Notes: a model not told the origin generated them from the letters alone. DNA of 64,000 nt from an uncultured Clostridia bacterium (GCA_944328495.1 CALVHR010000003.1:41550-105549), one strand, 5' to 3'; shown: positions 1 to 9,462, counted from the first letter of the stretch. Numbers and translations are program-made.

Positions 1-2
1 CG

Positions 3-647
3 ATCGAAAAAGAGGATAAAGACTTTGACAAAAAGGGCCTTATCATTTGGGAGAGCGGACTTTTGGACGGCAAAGATCCCGAATGGGACACCAACGTGCT
101 TATCGATACGTTCGGGTTCGGGGTACGTATGGCGGACTATACCATGCAGGCGATCATGGGCGGAGCGAGCGGCGTTTCTTTTTGGGAATTTGACGATGCG
201 ATGCACTTTTTGGAAAACGGTCAGATGAAGCAATACGGCATGTTCAGTTCACTGGGTACGGCGGCGCAGCAGGAACTGCGGCCCTGGTTCCAGTCGAGCT
301 ATCTGCTCACGCGGCTGTTTGCACCGCAGAGCAAGGTGTACGGTTGTTCGCTCAATTCCGAAAAGGATACCACTCTGCGTGCGCTTGCATCGGTTTCTTC
401 GGATGGGAAAACGGGCGGCTATTGCGTTGTCAACCGCGGCTACGAAGAGGCGGAGGAAACGTTCTACCTGCCGCAGAAAGTGCAGGGTGAAAAGCTGTAC
501 GTGTATATTTTCGGCGAGAAGGATATGAAACTGGGCGCGGACGGGTTTATCGTACCCAACTACGAACTGGACGGAAGTTTGAACGGCACGCTGACTTTGA
601 AGATTCCCGCAGGAAGCGCTGTTTTCGTCACAAACACGAAATATTGA
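3..647 (+). CDS. C-terminal part of a glycoside-hydrolase-like protein (5' end outside window)
   Basis: The frame is open from the first bases of the window and ends at a TGA, so 214 residues of the C-terminus are visible. The segment WESG followed by a long stretch containing GGASGVSFWEFDD resembles the last beta-alpha units of a (beta/alpha)8 clan-A glycosidase, where a Glu at a strand end is the usual nucleophile. The last ~100 residues look like an all-beta accessory domain (DGSLNGTLTLKIPAGSAVFV). The family cannot be fixed without the N-terminus. It lies 18 bp upstream of a carbohydrate esterase lipoprotein on the same strand and is probably co-transcribed with it, which suggests a shared polysaccharide substrate (inference). 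Confidence 0.6.
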   Translation: MEKEDKDFDKKGLIIWESGLLDGKDPEWDTNVLIDTFGFGVRMADYTMQAIMGGASGVSFWEFDDAMHFLENGQMKQYGMFSSLGTAAQQELRPWFQSSYLLTRLFAPQSKVYGCSLNSEKDTTLRALASVSSDGKTGGYCVVNRGYEEAEETFYLPQKVQGEKLYVYIFGEKDMKLGADGFIVPNYELDGSLNGTLTLKIPAGSAVFVTNTKY

Positions 648-665
648 TAAGAGGGGGAATAAAAA

Positions 666-3600
666 ATGAAGAGGATCATCGTCATTGTTGTGCTGTCGCT
701 GATCGCATTGCTGAGTTTCGGCTGTGCGGCGAAGACCAACAATTTCGAACAGAGCGAAAAGAGCGGCGCGATCGGCGCATTCACGCAGACGTCGCCTGCC
801 GACGGCGCGCTGGTGGAAACGGCGTCGCCCGCGTTCAGCTGGACGGCGGCGGACAACGCGGAAACGTACATATTGGAAATTTTTGAGGACGAAGAATGCA
901 CCGATTCGGTGTACCGCAAAGCGAACATTGCGGAAAACTCGTTCACGCCGTCCGCATCGCTGGCGCTTCGCACCGAATATTTCTGGAAAGTTACGGCGGT
1001 CAATGCGGATACGCAGAAAGAGGCGGACAATGCGGGGCTTTCTTTCAGCTGTCAGCTTTCGGCGGAGGACGCGCAGGTGGATATCGACCTCGGCTCGCCG
1101 CAGGATTATACGGTCAATGAAACGGGTATGCCCGTCACGGTATCGCTGGACACCGAAAATACGCTGGGCACGGGCACAAAGACGCTCAAACTCAGCTATG
1201 AAGAAAACAGCATCGGCTGGGGCATAGTGAGCCGTACGGTCGGCTATTCGATGAACGCGGGGGATGCGGTCAAATTCACCTTCCTGTACACGGGCGGTTC
1301 GGCTTCGTTCGGAATACGGTTTTTGGAGATGGACAGCGACCTTTGGACGTGCGACGTCACGGCGACGCAGGGTGCGGGCGTCGTGCATACGGCGGTCGTT
1401 CCGTACAGCGCGTTTGCTCTGCGCGAGGATGAATCGTTCGGCGATCATGCGATTCAGTTCGATCTTGTGACCCGCATCGATTTCATGATCGAGCAATGCT
1501 ACGACGGCGGAAGTTTTTACATTGCGGACATATCCAGCGTCAATTACTCCGACTATGCGGAAAAGCCCGTTTCGACGGTCGATCTGGGCGAAACGAGCAA
1601 TTACAGCGTCAATATCGGCGGGGACACCCCCGAATTTGAAGTGGTCGAGAATTGGATGGACAGCGGCGAAAAGGCGCTGACCGTTAATTACGGCAAGGAT
1701 GCTTCGGCGGGTTGGAGCGTTCTGACCAAGCAAGTCGGCGCGCAGATCGTGTCAGGCACGGACGCGGTGCGGTTCCAGTTCATGTTCACGGGTGCGGCGG
1801 CAGACTTTATGCTCCGTTTCCAGGAAGGGGACCGCGATCTCTGGACGGCGAACCTGTCCGCACAGAACAACGGCATTTTGCAGACGGTCATGATCCCGTA
1901 CAGCGATTTTGTCCTGCGCGGCGATGAATCGTTCGGTGACGGGACGGTGCAGATGGACCGCCTGCTCCGCATCGATTTCACGATCGGCAACGCCTATGCC
2001 GAGGGAACGTGCACGTTCAGCAACATTCAGTTTGTAAAGATGTCCGACTACGAGGTCGAAGAGGCGGAAATGTGGTTCGACGGCGTGTTCGGAAGCAATA
2101 TGGTTTTACAGCGCGACGAGCCCGTCACGATCACGGGCGGCGGCGTTGCGAACGAAACATATACGCTCCAATTTGACGGAAAGGAGTATTCCGTCACGGC
2201 GGACGAGAACGGAAGATGGCAAGCGACGCTCCCGCAAAAGAGTGCGGGCGGAAACTATACTATCACACTCAGTGACGAAAATGACGTGACCGTTTCAATC
2301 GAAAACGTGACATTCGGCGATGTATATTTGTTCTCGGGCCAGTCAAACATGGCGTTCAAGCTCATGCAGGCGACCGATCCGAAAGGAGATTATGACAACG
2401 AAAATTTGCGTCTTTTCTTCCAGGCGGACAATCCGCAGGACACGCCGCAGACGTCGCCGCTCAACGCATACTGGAGCGTTTCCAACGAATCGACGGCGCT
2501 TGCGACTTCGGCGATCGCGTGGTTTGCGTCCGATATCATCCAGCGCGCGGAGAGCGTGCCGGTCGGCGTACTGGTTTCGGCGGTGGGCGGCACGTCCATT
2601 CAGCAGTGGATGAGCGAAGATGTAGTCATCGGCGACAGAGAGGACAGGTGCAAGCTGTATAACGGCATGATCGCGCCCCTGCTTCCCATGAACATCAAGG
2701 GCATCGTATGGTATCAGGCTTCGGCGGATATTGCGGCGTATGAAATGTACGGTTCGCAGTTGGAAGCGTTCTTTGACGATCTGCGCGATAAATTCGAATC
2801 TCCCGATCTGCCCGTATATCTCGTGCAGTTGCAGGCGTACATCACCGATCTGAACTGGGCGTACATGCGCGAAGTGCAGGAAGATTTTTGCAAGAGCGCG
2901 GAAAATGTTCATCTCGTCGTGACGATGGACGACGGCGAAGCGAACGACATTCACCCGACGCGCAAATATTATATTGCAGAGCGCGTTGCAAACCTGATCC
3001 GTCAGTACACATACGGCACCGTTTCGAATGCGGATATGCCCATGTATTCTTCGTACGAAGTCGTGGGAAGCGAAATGCAGATCACCTTCGAGAACGGCGC
3101 GGGGCTGAAACTGGAAGGCACGGGCGGCTTTGATATCGCGGGTGCGGACCGCATCTTCTATACGGCGAATGCGGAGATCCGCGACGGGAAGCTCATTCTT
3201 TCCTCTCCGTATGTTTCCGCTCCGATGTATGCGAGCTATGAATTTACGGCGATGCCGAATACCACGCTGTACAACGGCGCAGGGCTTCCGGTCGGTTCGT
3301 TCCGTACCTTTGATTCGTCGGATGATCTGTCGGTGTTCTGGCGGGAAAATCTGATCGACGCGCAGTATCACGACGCAAACAACCGCGAGTGGACGGTCAC
3401 GATCGACCGTGAAGATCCGCTCGGCGCGGGAGATGCGCTTTGCATTGCATACAACAATGAAAAGGGTGACGGTTGGGGCATTGTCCGCTACCATTACGGT
3501 TCTATTTTGGGATTCGGCGATACGATCGCGTTTGCGATGCGCAACACAAAGCCCAATGTCACGGTCAACCTCCGCATTTGGGAACTGGACGGCGACTGCT

Positions 3601-5285
3601 GGCAGACGGCGGCAAATCTTCTTGCGGACGGAGACGGAAACGTCTATCTCGTATTCAACGATACCAACTTTACTCGCACTTCGGAGAGCTGGGGCGACGG
3701 AAAAATCGAATACGGCAGCATTATCAGCTATATCGACGTCGTTATCGGGAACTGCTTCGAGGCAGGCGAGTTGTACATTTCGGGAATGCGCACCATCGAT
3801 GAATCGGAGATCCCCGTCAACGATCCGAATTTGGTCACGTCCTTTGATAAGCCTTACAATGAAAGCCTTTATTCCACGCAGAGCGGTGCCGGCACGCTTA
3901 CACTTTCGCATAGCACGGAGAGCGCTATCGGCGCACCCGCGCTCAAGATGGAACTCGATAATGTTCAGTGGGCGAACGTATTCATTCCTTACCGTACGGA
4001 TGCGTATGCGGGCAACGCGCTTTCATTCGATATGCTGTACGAAGGCGGCGCGGCGGAAAAGGTTTCGTTCGTGTTCCAGTTTGACGGGTACCGCAAATAC
4101 ACGCAAACGCTGACTCTTACTTCGGGCGTGAATCATATCACGATCTGGCTGGAAGACTTTGAAAAGCGCGAGGCGGGCGATGTAGATTTTTCCGCGAATA
4201 ACCCTTCGCAGCTGACGCAGGTCGGTTTCATTTTCGAAGGAATGTACAGCACGGCGACGGCGTATGCGGGCGAGATCCGCTTTGTTACCCAAGACAAACC
4301 CGCGCCGGTCGATAAAGAGCTGATCGCAAAATTCGACGGAGAATACGATGCGGCGCTGTATCAGCCGCAATGCGGCGAGGAAGGGACGCTCACGCTTTCG
4401 CACAGCACGGACAGCGATATCGGAGCGCCTGCATTGAAGATAGAGATGCAGGGGAAAGTCGGCTATGCGAATGCTTTTATCAACTTCACGCCGAGCGAAT
4501 ATGCGGGCAACGCATTGACGTTCGATCTGTTGTACACAGGCGGGACGGAAGCAAAAATTTCGTTCGTGTTCCAGTTTGACGGGTATCGCAAATACACGCA
4601 GACTCTGACGCTTTTCGCGGGGATGAATCATATCACGATCTGGCTGGACGATTTTGAAAAGCGTGATGCGGGCGATGTGGATTTTTCCGCGAATACTCCT
4701 TCGCAGCTGACACAGGTCGGGTTGATGTTTGAAAACCTGTACAGTGCGGCGACGGCATATGTGGGCGAGGTTCGTTTTGCGAATGTAGAAAGGCCTGTTG
4801 AGAAGGTATCCGTGATCGACGATTTCGAAAGTTATGACGCATCGAGCTGGACGGGCACGCACACCGAAAACAACGAACATCCGCAAATGACGCTCACGAG
4901 TGCGGAAGATGAAAAGAGCGGCGGCGAGCACGGAATGCAGCTGCGCTACGTCAACGCGGGTTACGACACGACGTACATGAAGACGCTTTCGGAGCCTTTG
5001 ACGGGAACGGAACTTTCTCTGTGGCTCAAAGGACAGCCGAGTTCGACGGTATTCCTGTACATTGTTTCGGACGGAGTGACATATAAAAAGACTTTGTCCT
5101 CGGCGGACGGAACGGCAGTCACGGCGGAAGGAAGCGTTCATACGTATGCGCTTGCAAGCTTTTATGCGGACGGGGGCGTTCAGTGGAGCGGCGGAGAGAT
5201 CGATGGGTTCGGTATCATGATTCAGGATTGGACGCAGTCTTTCGGATACGCGATGCTGTATGTGGATGACATCGTTCTTTCTTGA
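666..5285 (+). CDS. Multi-module lipoprotein esterase, sialate O-acetylesterase-like (SGNH)
   Basis: A 1539-residue protein. The N-terminus is a lipoprotein signal (hydrophobic run then LLSFGC, lipidation Cys about residue 20), so it should be anchored outside the membrane. In order: an FnIII-like domain (about 35-150), two carbohydrate-binding-like beta domains (about 155-455), a SASA/SGNH esterase core (about 470-885), a further beta domain (about 890-1045), two near-identical 165-residue modules (about 1057-1375) and a last beta domain. The nucleophile is Ser560 in GQSNM; the acid/base pair is Asp761 and His763 in DIHPTRK. The usual WYQGE block reads WYQASAD here. GAGGGGG at 651-657 sets the ATG. 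It probably removes acetyl groups from glycans; the exact substrate is not readable from the sequence. Confidence 0.8.
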   Translation: MKRIIVIVVLSLIALLSFGCAAKTNNFEQSEKSGAIGAFTQTSPADGALVETASPAFSWTAADNAETYILEIFEDEECTDSVYRKANIAENSFTPSASLALRTEYFWKVTAVNADTQKEADNAGLSFSCQLSAEDAQVDIDLGSPQDYTVNETGMPVTVSLDTENTLGTGTKTLKLSYEENSIGWGIVSRTVGYSMNAGDAVKFTFLYTGGSASFGIRFLEMDSDLWTCDVTATQGAGVVHTAVVPYSAFALREDESFGDHAIQFDLVTRIDFMIEQCYDGGSFYIADISSVNYSDYAEKPVSTVDLGETSNYSVNIGGDTPEFEVVENWMDSGEKALTVNYGKDASAGWSVLTKQVGAQIVSGTDAVRFQFMFTGAAADFMLRFQEGDRDLWTANLSAQNNGILQTVMIPYSDFVLRGDESFGDGTVQMDRLLRIDFTIGNAYAEGTCTFSNIQFVKMSDYEVEEAEMWFDGVFGSNMVLQRDEPVTITGGGVANETYTLQFDGKEYSVTADENGRWQATLPQKSAGGNYTITLSDENDVTVSIENVTFGDVYLFSGQSNMAFKLMQATDPKGDYDNENLRLFFQADNPQDTPQTSPLNAYWSVSNESTALATSAIAWFASDIIQRAESVPVGVLVSAVGGTSIQQWMSEDVVIGDREDRCKLYNGMIAPLLPMNIKGIVWYQASADIAAYEMYGSQLEAFFDDLRDKFESPDLPVYLVQLQAYITDLNWAYMREVQEDFCKSAENVHLVVTMDDGEANDIHPTRKYYIAERVANLIRQYTYGTVSNADMPMYSSYEVVGSEMQITFENGAGLKLEGTGGFDIAGADRIFYTANAEIRDGKLILSSPYVSAPMYASYEFTAMPNTTLYNGAGLPVGSFRTFDSSDDLSVFWRENLIDAQYHDANNREWTVTIDREDPLGAGDALCIAYNNEKGDGWGIVRYHYGSILGFGDTIAFAMRNTKPNVTVNLRIWELDGDCWQTAANLLADGDGNVYLVFNDTNFTRTSESWGDGKIEYGSIISYIDVVIGNCFEAGELYISGMRTIDESEIPVNDPNLVTSFDKPYNESLYSTQSGAGTLTLSHSTESAIGAPALKMELDNVQWANVFIPYRTDAYAGNALSFDMLYEGGAAEKVSFVFQFDGYRKYTQTLTLTSGVNHITIWLEDFEKREAGDVDFSANNPSQLTQVGFIFEGMYSTATAYAGEIRFVTQDKPAPVDKELIAKFDGEYDAALYQPQCGEEGTLTLSHSTDSDIGAPALKIEMQGKVGYANAFINFTPSEYAGNALTFDLLYTGGTEAKISFVFQFDGYRKYTQTLTLFAGMNHITIWLDDFEKRDAGDVDFSANTPSQLTQVGLMFENLYSAATAYVGEVRFANVERPVEKVSVIDDFESYDASSWTGTHTENNEHPQMTLTSAEDEKSGGEHGMQLRYVNAGYDTTYMKTLSEPLTGTELSLWLKGQPSSTVFLYIVSDGVTYKKTLSSADGTAVTAEGSVHTYALASFYADGGVQWSGGEIDGFGIMIQDWTQSFGYAMLYVDDIVLS

Positions 5286-5318
5286 AAGAAGCAGTGCTGC
5301 GCTGAAATAATGTGATAA

Positions 5319-5357
5319 AAGCGGCGTTTTTCCGCGAAAAGCGGGGAAACGCCGCTT
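5319..5357 (+). terminator. Hairpin terminator after the esterase gene
   Basis: Inverted repeat AAGCGGCGTTT / AAACGCCGCTT with a GC-containing loop, 33 bp after the esterase stop. The following T-run is short (AGTTTTA), so it is a modest terminator. Confidence 0.6.
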
Positions 5358-5394
5358 AGTTTTATGCGTATTTGCGCAGAAATGCAAGTAATGG

Positions 5395-5423
5395 TTGACA
5401 AAAACTTCCTGTGCGTTTATAAT
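5395..5423 (+). promoter_or_regulatory. Sigma-A promoter of the glycine-riboswitch transcript
   Basis: Perfect TTGACA (5395-5400) and TATAAT (5418-5423) with a 17-bp spacer, placed about 45 bp before the riboswitch aptamer. Confidence 0.85.
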
Positions 5424-5467
5424 AGACAAAACAGAAGAATTGCGGATATGTTCCGCAAAACAAAAAA

Positions 5468-5541
5468 CTCCGGAGAGGCCAAAAAACGGCGCCGAAGGTG
5501 TATGCCGCAAGGGCGGCTATCTCTCAGGCAAAAGGACGGAG
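5468..5541 (+). ncRNA. Glycine riboswitch, single aptamer
   Basis: The conserved glycine-aptamer core is readable: GGAGAG near the 5' side, GCCGAAGG in the middle, and CTCTCAGGCAAAAGGAC near the 3' side. P1 is CTCCG (5468-5472) paired with CGGAG (5537-5541). Only one aptamer is seen. A separate upstream hairpin (TTGCGGA / TCCGCAA, about 5439-5457) may be the accessory helix of a singleton type. It precedes an AGCS symporter gene, a known target class of glycine riboswitches. Confidence 0.88.
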
Positions 5542-5553
5542 CGGATCATCCGC

Positions 5554-5580
5554 GCCGCTTTCGGGCGGCTTTCTTTTTTT
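5554..5580 (+). terminator. Expression-platform terminator of the glycine riboswitch
   Basis: GCCGC / GCGGC stem (5554-5569) with a TTTCTTTTTTT tail that ends 13 bases before the symporter ATG. It sits directly after the aptamer, so ligand binding probably decides termination versus read-through. For a transporter or catabolic target the usual sense is ON with glycine. Confidence 0.75.
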
Positions 5581-5593
5581 GGCAAAAGAACAA

Positions 5594-7105
5594 ATGCAGG
5601 CTTTTGAAAGGATTATCAACAGCATCGATGATTTTGTGTGGGGGATCCCGCTCATCGTGCTCATTCTCGGCGCGGGCATTTATTTAACGATACGGCTGAT
5701 TTTTCTGCCGATCCGCAAGCTGCCGCGCGCGTTTCGGTACATGTTTAAAAAGGAAGAGGGCGAAGGCGAAGTTTCCAGCTTCGGAGCCCTTTGTACGGCG
5801 CTTTCGGCTACCATCGGAACGGGCAATATTGTCGGTGTCGCGACTGCGATCGTAGCGGGCGGGCCGGGCGCACTTCTTTGGATGTGGCTTGCCGCCTTTT
5901 TCGGGATGGCGACCAAATATGCAGAGGGGCTTTTGGCGGTCAAATACCGCAAGGTGTATGCGGACGGGCATACGCTCGGCGGGCCGTTTTACTACATTGA
6001 AAACGGGCTGGGAAGACGCTGGAAATTCTTGGCGATCATATTTGCGGTACTCGGGATGTGTGTGGGCCTTTTCGGGATCGGCACTTTTTCGCAGGTGAAC
6101 AGCATCACTTCGGCGGTCGGGAATATTTTTTCGGATGCGCCTACATTTCGTATTTTCGGCAGGGAGTACAGCGTTGCTGTCGCCGTTGCGGGCGGGCTTT
6201 TGACCGTCGCGGTTGCCCTTGTTTTGCTCGGCGGAGTCAAGCGCATTGCAAAAGTTTCGGAAGCGGTCGTGCCGTTCATGGTCATTGTATATGTGCTCAT
6301 CTGCCTGATCATTCTCGTCAGCAATATAACAGCGATCCCTGCGGCTTTGGGGCAGATCGTTGTGGGCGCATTCAATCCGCGCGCGGTTGCGGGCGGGATC
6401 GCGGGGAGCATGCTCGTCGCCATGCAAAAGGGCATTGCGCGCGGGATTTTCTCCAACGAAGCGGGACTCGGGTCTGCGCCCATTGCTGCTGCCGCGGCAA
6501 AGACAAAAGAGCCCGTGCGGCAGGGGCTTGTTTCCATGACGGGAACTTTCCTCGATACCATTGTCGTATGCACAATGACAGGGCTTGCGATCGTAATTAC
6601 GGGCGTGTGGAATATTGGATTGGACGGCGTTGACGTGACGATCCGTTCTTTCAGCGAAGGACTTCCGGGCGTTTTGGGCACGGCAGGACCCGCTATATTG
6701 ATGGTGTGCCTGATCTTCTTTGCTTTCACGACCATTCTCGGCTGGAATTTTTACGGGGAGCGGTGTTTGGAATATATTGCGGGAAGGAAACGTTTTGCCA
6801 TATACGTTTACAGGATTTTGTATATTTTGGCGGTATTCATCGGACCGTATATGACGGTTGCTGCGGTATGGACGATCGCGGACATTTTCAATGGTTTAAT
6901 GGCGATTCCGAATCTTATTGCGCTTCTTTTGCTATCGGGAGTAGTCATTCGTGAAACGAAGAGCTATTTTACGCGTTATCCGACTATGAAGAGTGCGGAC
7001 GAAGCTGTGGCATTGGAGATCGGCGACGAAGAAATGGCGCGGGAAGAATGCGAATCGAGGCAAGAGCCGGAAGGCGGTAAAGAGGACGAAAAGGATTCGT
7101 TTTAA
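5594..7105 (+). CDS. Na+:alanine/glycine symporter, AGCS family
   Basis: 503 residues when started at the ATG at 5594. The frame is open further upstream, but that part is the riboswitch, and MQAFERIINSIDDFVWG matches the normal N-terminus of the family. The family motif around GTGNIVGVATAI and GGPGALLWMW is clear, with about ten to eleven membrane segments and an acidic, hydrophilic C-terminal tail. It imports alanine or glycine with sodium through the cytoplasmic membrane. Control by the glycine riboswitch at 5468-5541 points to glycine (alanine possible). No strong Shine-Dalgarno is seen before 5594; the T-rich terminator tail occupies that place. The next gene is a second amino-acid-type transporter 57 bp on. 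Confidence 0.9.
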   Translation: MQAFERIINSIDDFVWGIPLIVLILGAGIYLTIRLIFLPIRKLPRAFRYMFKKEEGEGEVSSFGALCTALSATIGTGNIVGVATAIVAGGPGALLWMWLAAFFGMATKYAEGLLAVKYRKVYADGHTLGGPFYYIENGLGRRWKFLAIIFAVLGMCVGLFGIGTFSQVNSITSAVGNIFSDAPTFRIFGREYSVAVAVAGGLLTVAVALVLLGGVKRIAKVSEAVVPFMVIVYVLICLIILVSNITAIPAALGQIVVGAFNPRAVAGGIAGSMLVAMQKGIARGIFSNEAGLGSAPIAAAAAKTKEPVRQGLVSMTGTFLDTIVVCTMTGLAIVITGVWNIGLDGVDVTIRSFSEGLPGVLGTAGPAILMVCLIFFAFTTILGWNFYGERCLEYIAGRKRFAIYVYRILYILAVFIGPYMTVAAVWTIADIFNGLMAIPNLIALLLLSGVVIRETKSYFTRYPTMKSADEAVALEIGDEEMAREECESRQEPEGGKEDEKDSF

Positions 7106-7162
7106 AACAGAAAAATTGCGCAAAGTATAAATTGTGCAAAAATAAATAAAAAGGATGTGTAT

Positions 7163-8629
7163 ATGAGAGAGGATGATACTTCCCTGATCGGGGACTTTGC
7201 GGAGGAATCGCCCGCGGCGGAAGAAACGTCGGCAGGACAGGCGGAAGGTCATAAGAAACGTGGCTTTTCCAGCAAGATCGGCTTTGTGCTTGCAGCGGCG
7301 GGATCCGCGGTAGGCTTGGGAAATCTTTGGAGATTTCCTTATCTTGTAGCGAAATACGGCGGCGGCATATTTTTGCTTTGCTACATCGTGTTGGCGATCA
7401 CGGTCGGGTTTACGCTGCTGGTGTTGGAAATTGCCATCGGAAGGCGGACGGGCAAAGGCGTCATCGGTGCGTTTGCCGAGCTGAACAAAAAATTTAAGTG
7501 GTTCGGATTTTTGTGTCTGGCTGTTCCGATCATTATCGTGCCGTATTATTGCGTGATCGGCGGTTGGGTCACCAAATACATTTGGTCGTTTTTGGTCGGT
7601 TCGGAAGGATTGCTCGGTGCGGGAGCGGATACGTCGACATATTTTCTTTCGTTTATCGAAAATCCTTGGCAGCCGCTCATATTTTTCCTGATTTTCGCGG
7701 CGGCGACGATCGCTGTCGTGGTATTCGGCGTGCAGAAGGGAATTGAACGCATCAGCAAGATCCTGATGCCGGCGCTTGCCGTGCTGGCGCTGTTTTTGAT
7801 GATCTATGTCCTTTGTCAGCCGGGAGCTTTCGAGGGCGTGAAGTATTTGTTTATTCCCGATTTCAGCAAATTCGGGTATGAGACGCTGCTTGCGGCGCTG
7901 GGACAGTTGTTTTATTCAATGTCTTTGGCCATGTGTATCATGATCACATACGGTTCTTACATGAAAAAGACAGCCAACATCCGCACGTCTGCGCGGCAGA
8001 TCTCCATTTGCGATACGGCTTTCGCGATCGTTGCGGCGATGATCATCATTCCTTCCATCTATGCGTTTTCTGCGGATCCGGAAGGGGCTCTTTCGTCGTC
8101 GGGTCCGTCCTTGATGTTTATTCAACTTCCGTCCGTGTTCAATAATCTTCCGGGCGGGCGTTGGATCGGCATGATCTTCTTTATTCTTGTATTTTTTGCG
8201 GCGCTCACATCTTCCATCTCGCTGGTGGAAGCGATCGTGGCGGTGCTCCGTGAAAACTGCAAATTAAAGAGATGGGTTGCTTGTGCGATTGTTTTTGGCG
8301 TTATTTTGGTGTTGGGCACGCTTTCGTCGCTTGGATTCGGCGTGTTGAGCGGAGTGAGCATTACGGCACCTTCCGGTACGAGCTATTCGATTTTGGATAT
8401 GTTCGATTATCTTTCGAACAGCATTCTGATGCCGATCGTCGCTATCTTGACATGTATCATAGCGGGGTATTTTATCGATCAGAAGATTTTGCCGGAAGAG
8501 ATCGGAATTCTCAATCAGCGCGGAAGGCTGCGGTATTTCCGCATCATGATCCGTTATATCGCTCCTGTATGTATGGCGGCGATTTTGATTACGGGCATAG
8601 TGTTCAACCTGATTTTGCCGCCGCTGTAA
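7163..8629 (+). CDS. Sodium-dependent transporter, NSS (SNF) family
   Basis: 488 residues from the ATG at 7163, chosen because AAGGA at 7151-7155 is well spaced; a GTG two codons earlier is less likely. The NSS signature is present: GSAVGLGNLWRFPYLV in TM1 and the GGG and EIAIGRRTG blocks after it, with about 11-12 membrane segments. The family imports amino acids or related amines with Na+. Substrate is not readable, but the position 57 bp after the riboswitch-controlled AGCS gene, with no terminator between, suggests it is on the same transcript and glycine-responsive. Confidence 0.87.
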   Translation: MREDDTSLIGDFAEESPAAEETSAGQAEGHKKRGFSSKIGFVLAAAGSAVGLGNLWRFPYLVAKYGGGIFLLCYIVLAITVGFTLLVLEIAIGRRTGKGVIGAFAELNKKFKWFGFLCLAVPIIIVPYYCVIGGWVTKYIWSFLVGSEGLLGAGADTSTYFLSFIENPWQPLIFFLIFAAATIAVVVFGVQKGIERISKILMPALAVLALFLMIYVLCQPGAFEGVKYLFIPDFSKFGYETLLAALGQLFYSMSLAMCIMITYGSYMKKTANIRTSARQISICDTAFAIVAAMIIIPSIYAFSADPEGALSSSGPSLMFIQLPSVFNNLPGGRWIGMIFFILVFFAALTSSISLVEAIVAVLRENCKLKRWVACAIVFGVILVLGTLSSLGFGVLSGVSITAPSGTSYSILDMFDYLSNSILMPIVAILTCIIAGYFIDQKILPEEIGILNQRGRLRYFRIMIRYIAPVCMAAILITGIVFNLILPPL

Positions 8630-8640
8630 TTAAACCGTAA

Positions 8641-8686
8641 AAAAATCGCCCGATTCCGCAAATGTTTGCGGAATCGGGTGATTTTT
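8641..8686 (+). terminator. Strong terminator after the NSS transporter
   Basis: Long inverted repeat: CGATTCCGCAAA pairs with TTGCGGAATCG, flanked by AAAAATC and GATTTTT. It ends the transporter unit. Confidence 0.85.
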
Positions 8687-8852
8687 ATGTTTGCTCGACA
8701 AAAAGGCAAATTTATTACTTAGCATCGCATAAAACATCTGCAAGTTACCGAAACTAAAAGCATGAGAAAACGTGTTGCGGCGGCGGACGAAACGCGTACG
8801 CGCGACGAGCGTGAAAGCTGTTTCGGTGTATTTTCGCCGAGGGAGAACAAAA

Positions 8853-9371
8853 ATGCAGGGGAATAACGCACAGGGAGTCGGAAAGAACGGGAAGGCCGCT
8901 TCGCCGCCCGAGGGCGGAACGACTTCGCCGGGAGGAGTCAACGAGAACTATCTCGAATATGTAAAGTCGCTTGCGCCGCCGACAAAACATTTTCATAATT
9001 GTATCCGCGCGTTCATGGTCGGAGGACTGATCTGCTGCATCGGACAATTTTTTCGAGTAATTTTTGAAACGGCGCTGGGGCTTTCGGGCGATATGCTTGC
9101 GGGCTCCGTTTCAATGGCGCTGATTTTTCTGGGCTGTCTCCTGACGGGATTGGGCGTTTATGACCGCATAGGAAAGGAGGCGGGAGCAGGTTCGATCGTG
9201 CCGATCACAGGTTTTGCAAATTCGGTCGCTTCGCCCGCCCTTGAATTTAAAGCGGAAGGAATGATCACGGGGCTTGCGGCGAAAATGTTTACCGTTGCGG
9301 GGCCGATCATTGTGTATGGCGTGCTTTCGGGTGCCGCAGTCGGTTTGATCTATTATTTTCTCAGCCTTTAA
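8853..9371 (+). CDS. spoVAC: Stage V sporulation protein AC (SpoVAC)
   Basis: 172 residues from the ATG at 8853; GGGAGA at 8841-8846 supports this start over the in-frame codons upstream. It matches SpoVAC in KHFHNCIRAFMVGGLICCIGQ and, strongly, in GAGSIVPITGFANSV followed by the LEFKAEGMI segment. About four membrane helices follow a Gly/Pro-rich N-terminal tail that is longer than in Bacillus (about 150 residues). SpoVA proteins form the inner spore membrane channel for Ca-dipicolinate. Its usual partners spoVAD and spoVAE are not adjacent; the gene is flanked by terminators on both sides. Confidence 0.88.
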   Translation: MQGNNAQGVGKNGKAASPPEGGTTSPGGVNENYLEYVKSLAPPTKHFHNCIRAFMVGGLICCIGQFFRVIFETALGLSGDMLAGSVSMALIFLGCLLTGLGVYDRIGKEAGAGSIVPITGFANSVASPALEFKAEGMITGLAAKMFTVAGPIIVYGVLSGAAVGLIYYFLSL

Positions 9372-9412
9372 AAAAGCCTTGGACCAGAATTTTTTCTGTC
9401 CAAGGCTCTTTT
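9370..9412. terminator. Bidirectional terminator between spoVAC and dapB
   Basis: AGCCTTGGAC (9375-9384) pairs with GTCCAAGGCT (9399-9408). A T-run follows on the plus strand and six T on the minus strand, so it serves both convergent genes. Confidence 0.85.
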
Positions 9413-9462
9413 ATTTGTTTTTTATTGCCGAAGCAGTCAGGGAAAAATAATTCATAAAATTT

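Noticed and set aside
8762-8866. A 34-codon frame overlapping the spoVAC start
   Set aside because: No ribosome-binding site and no recognisable product; it only covers the leader of spoVAC.
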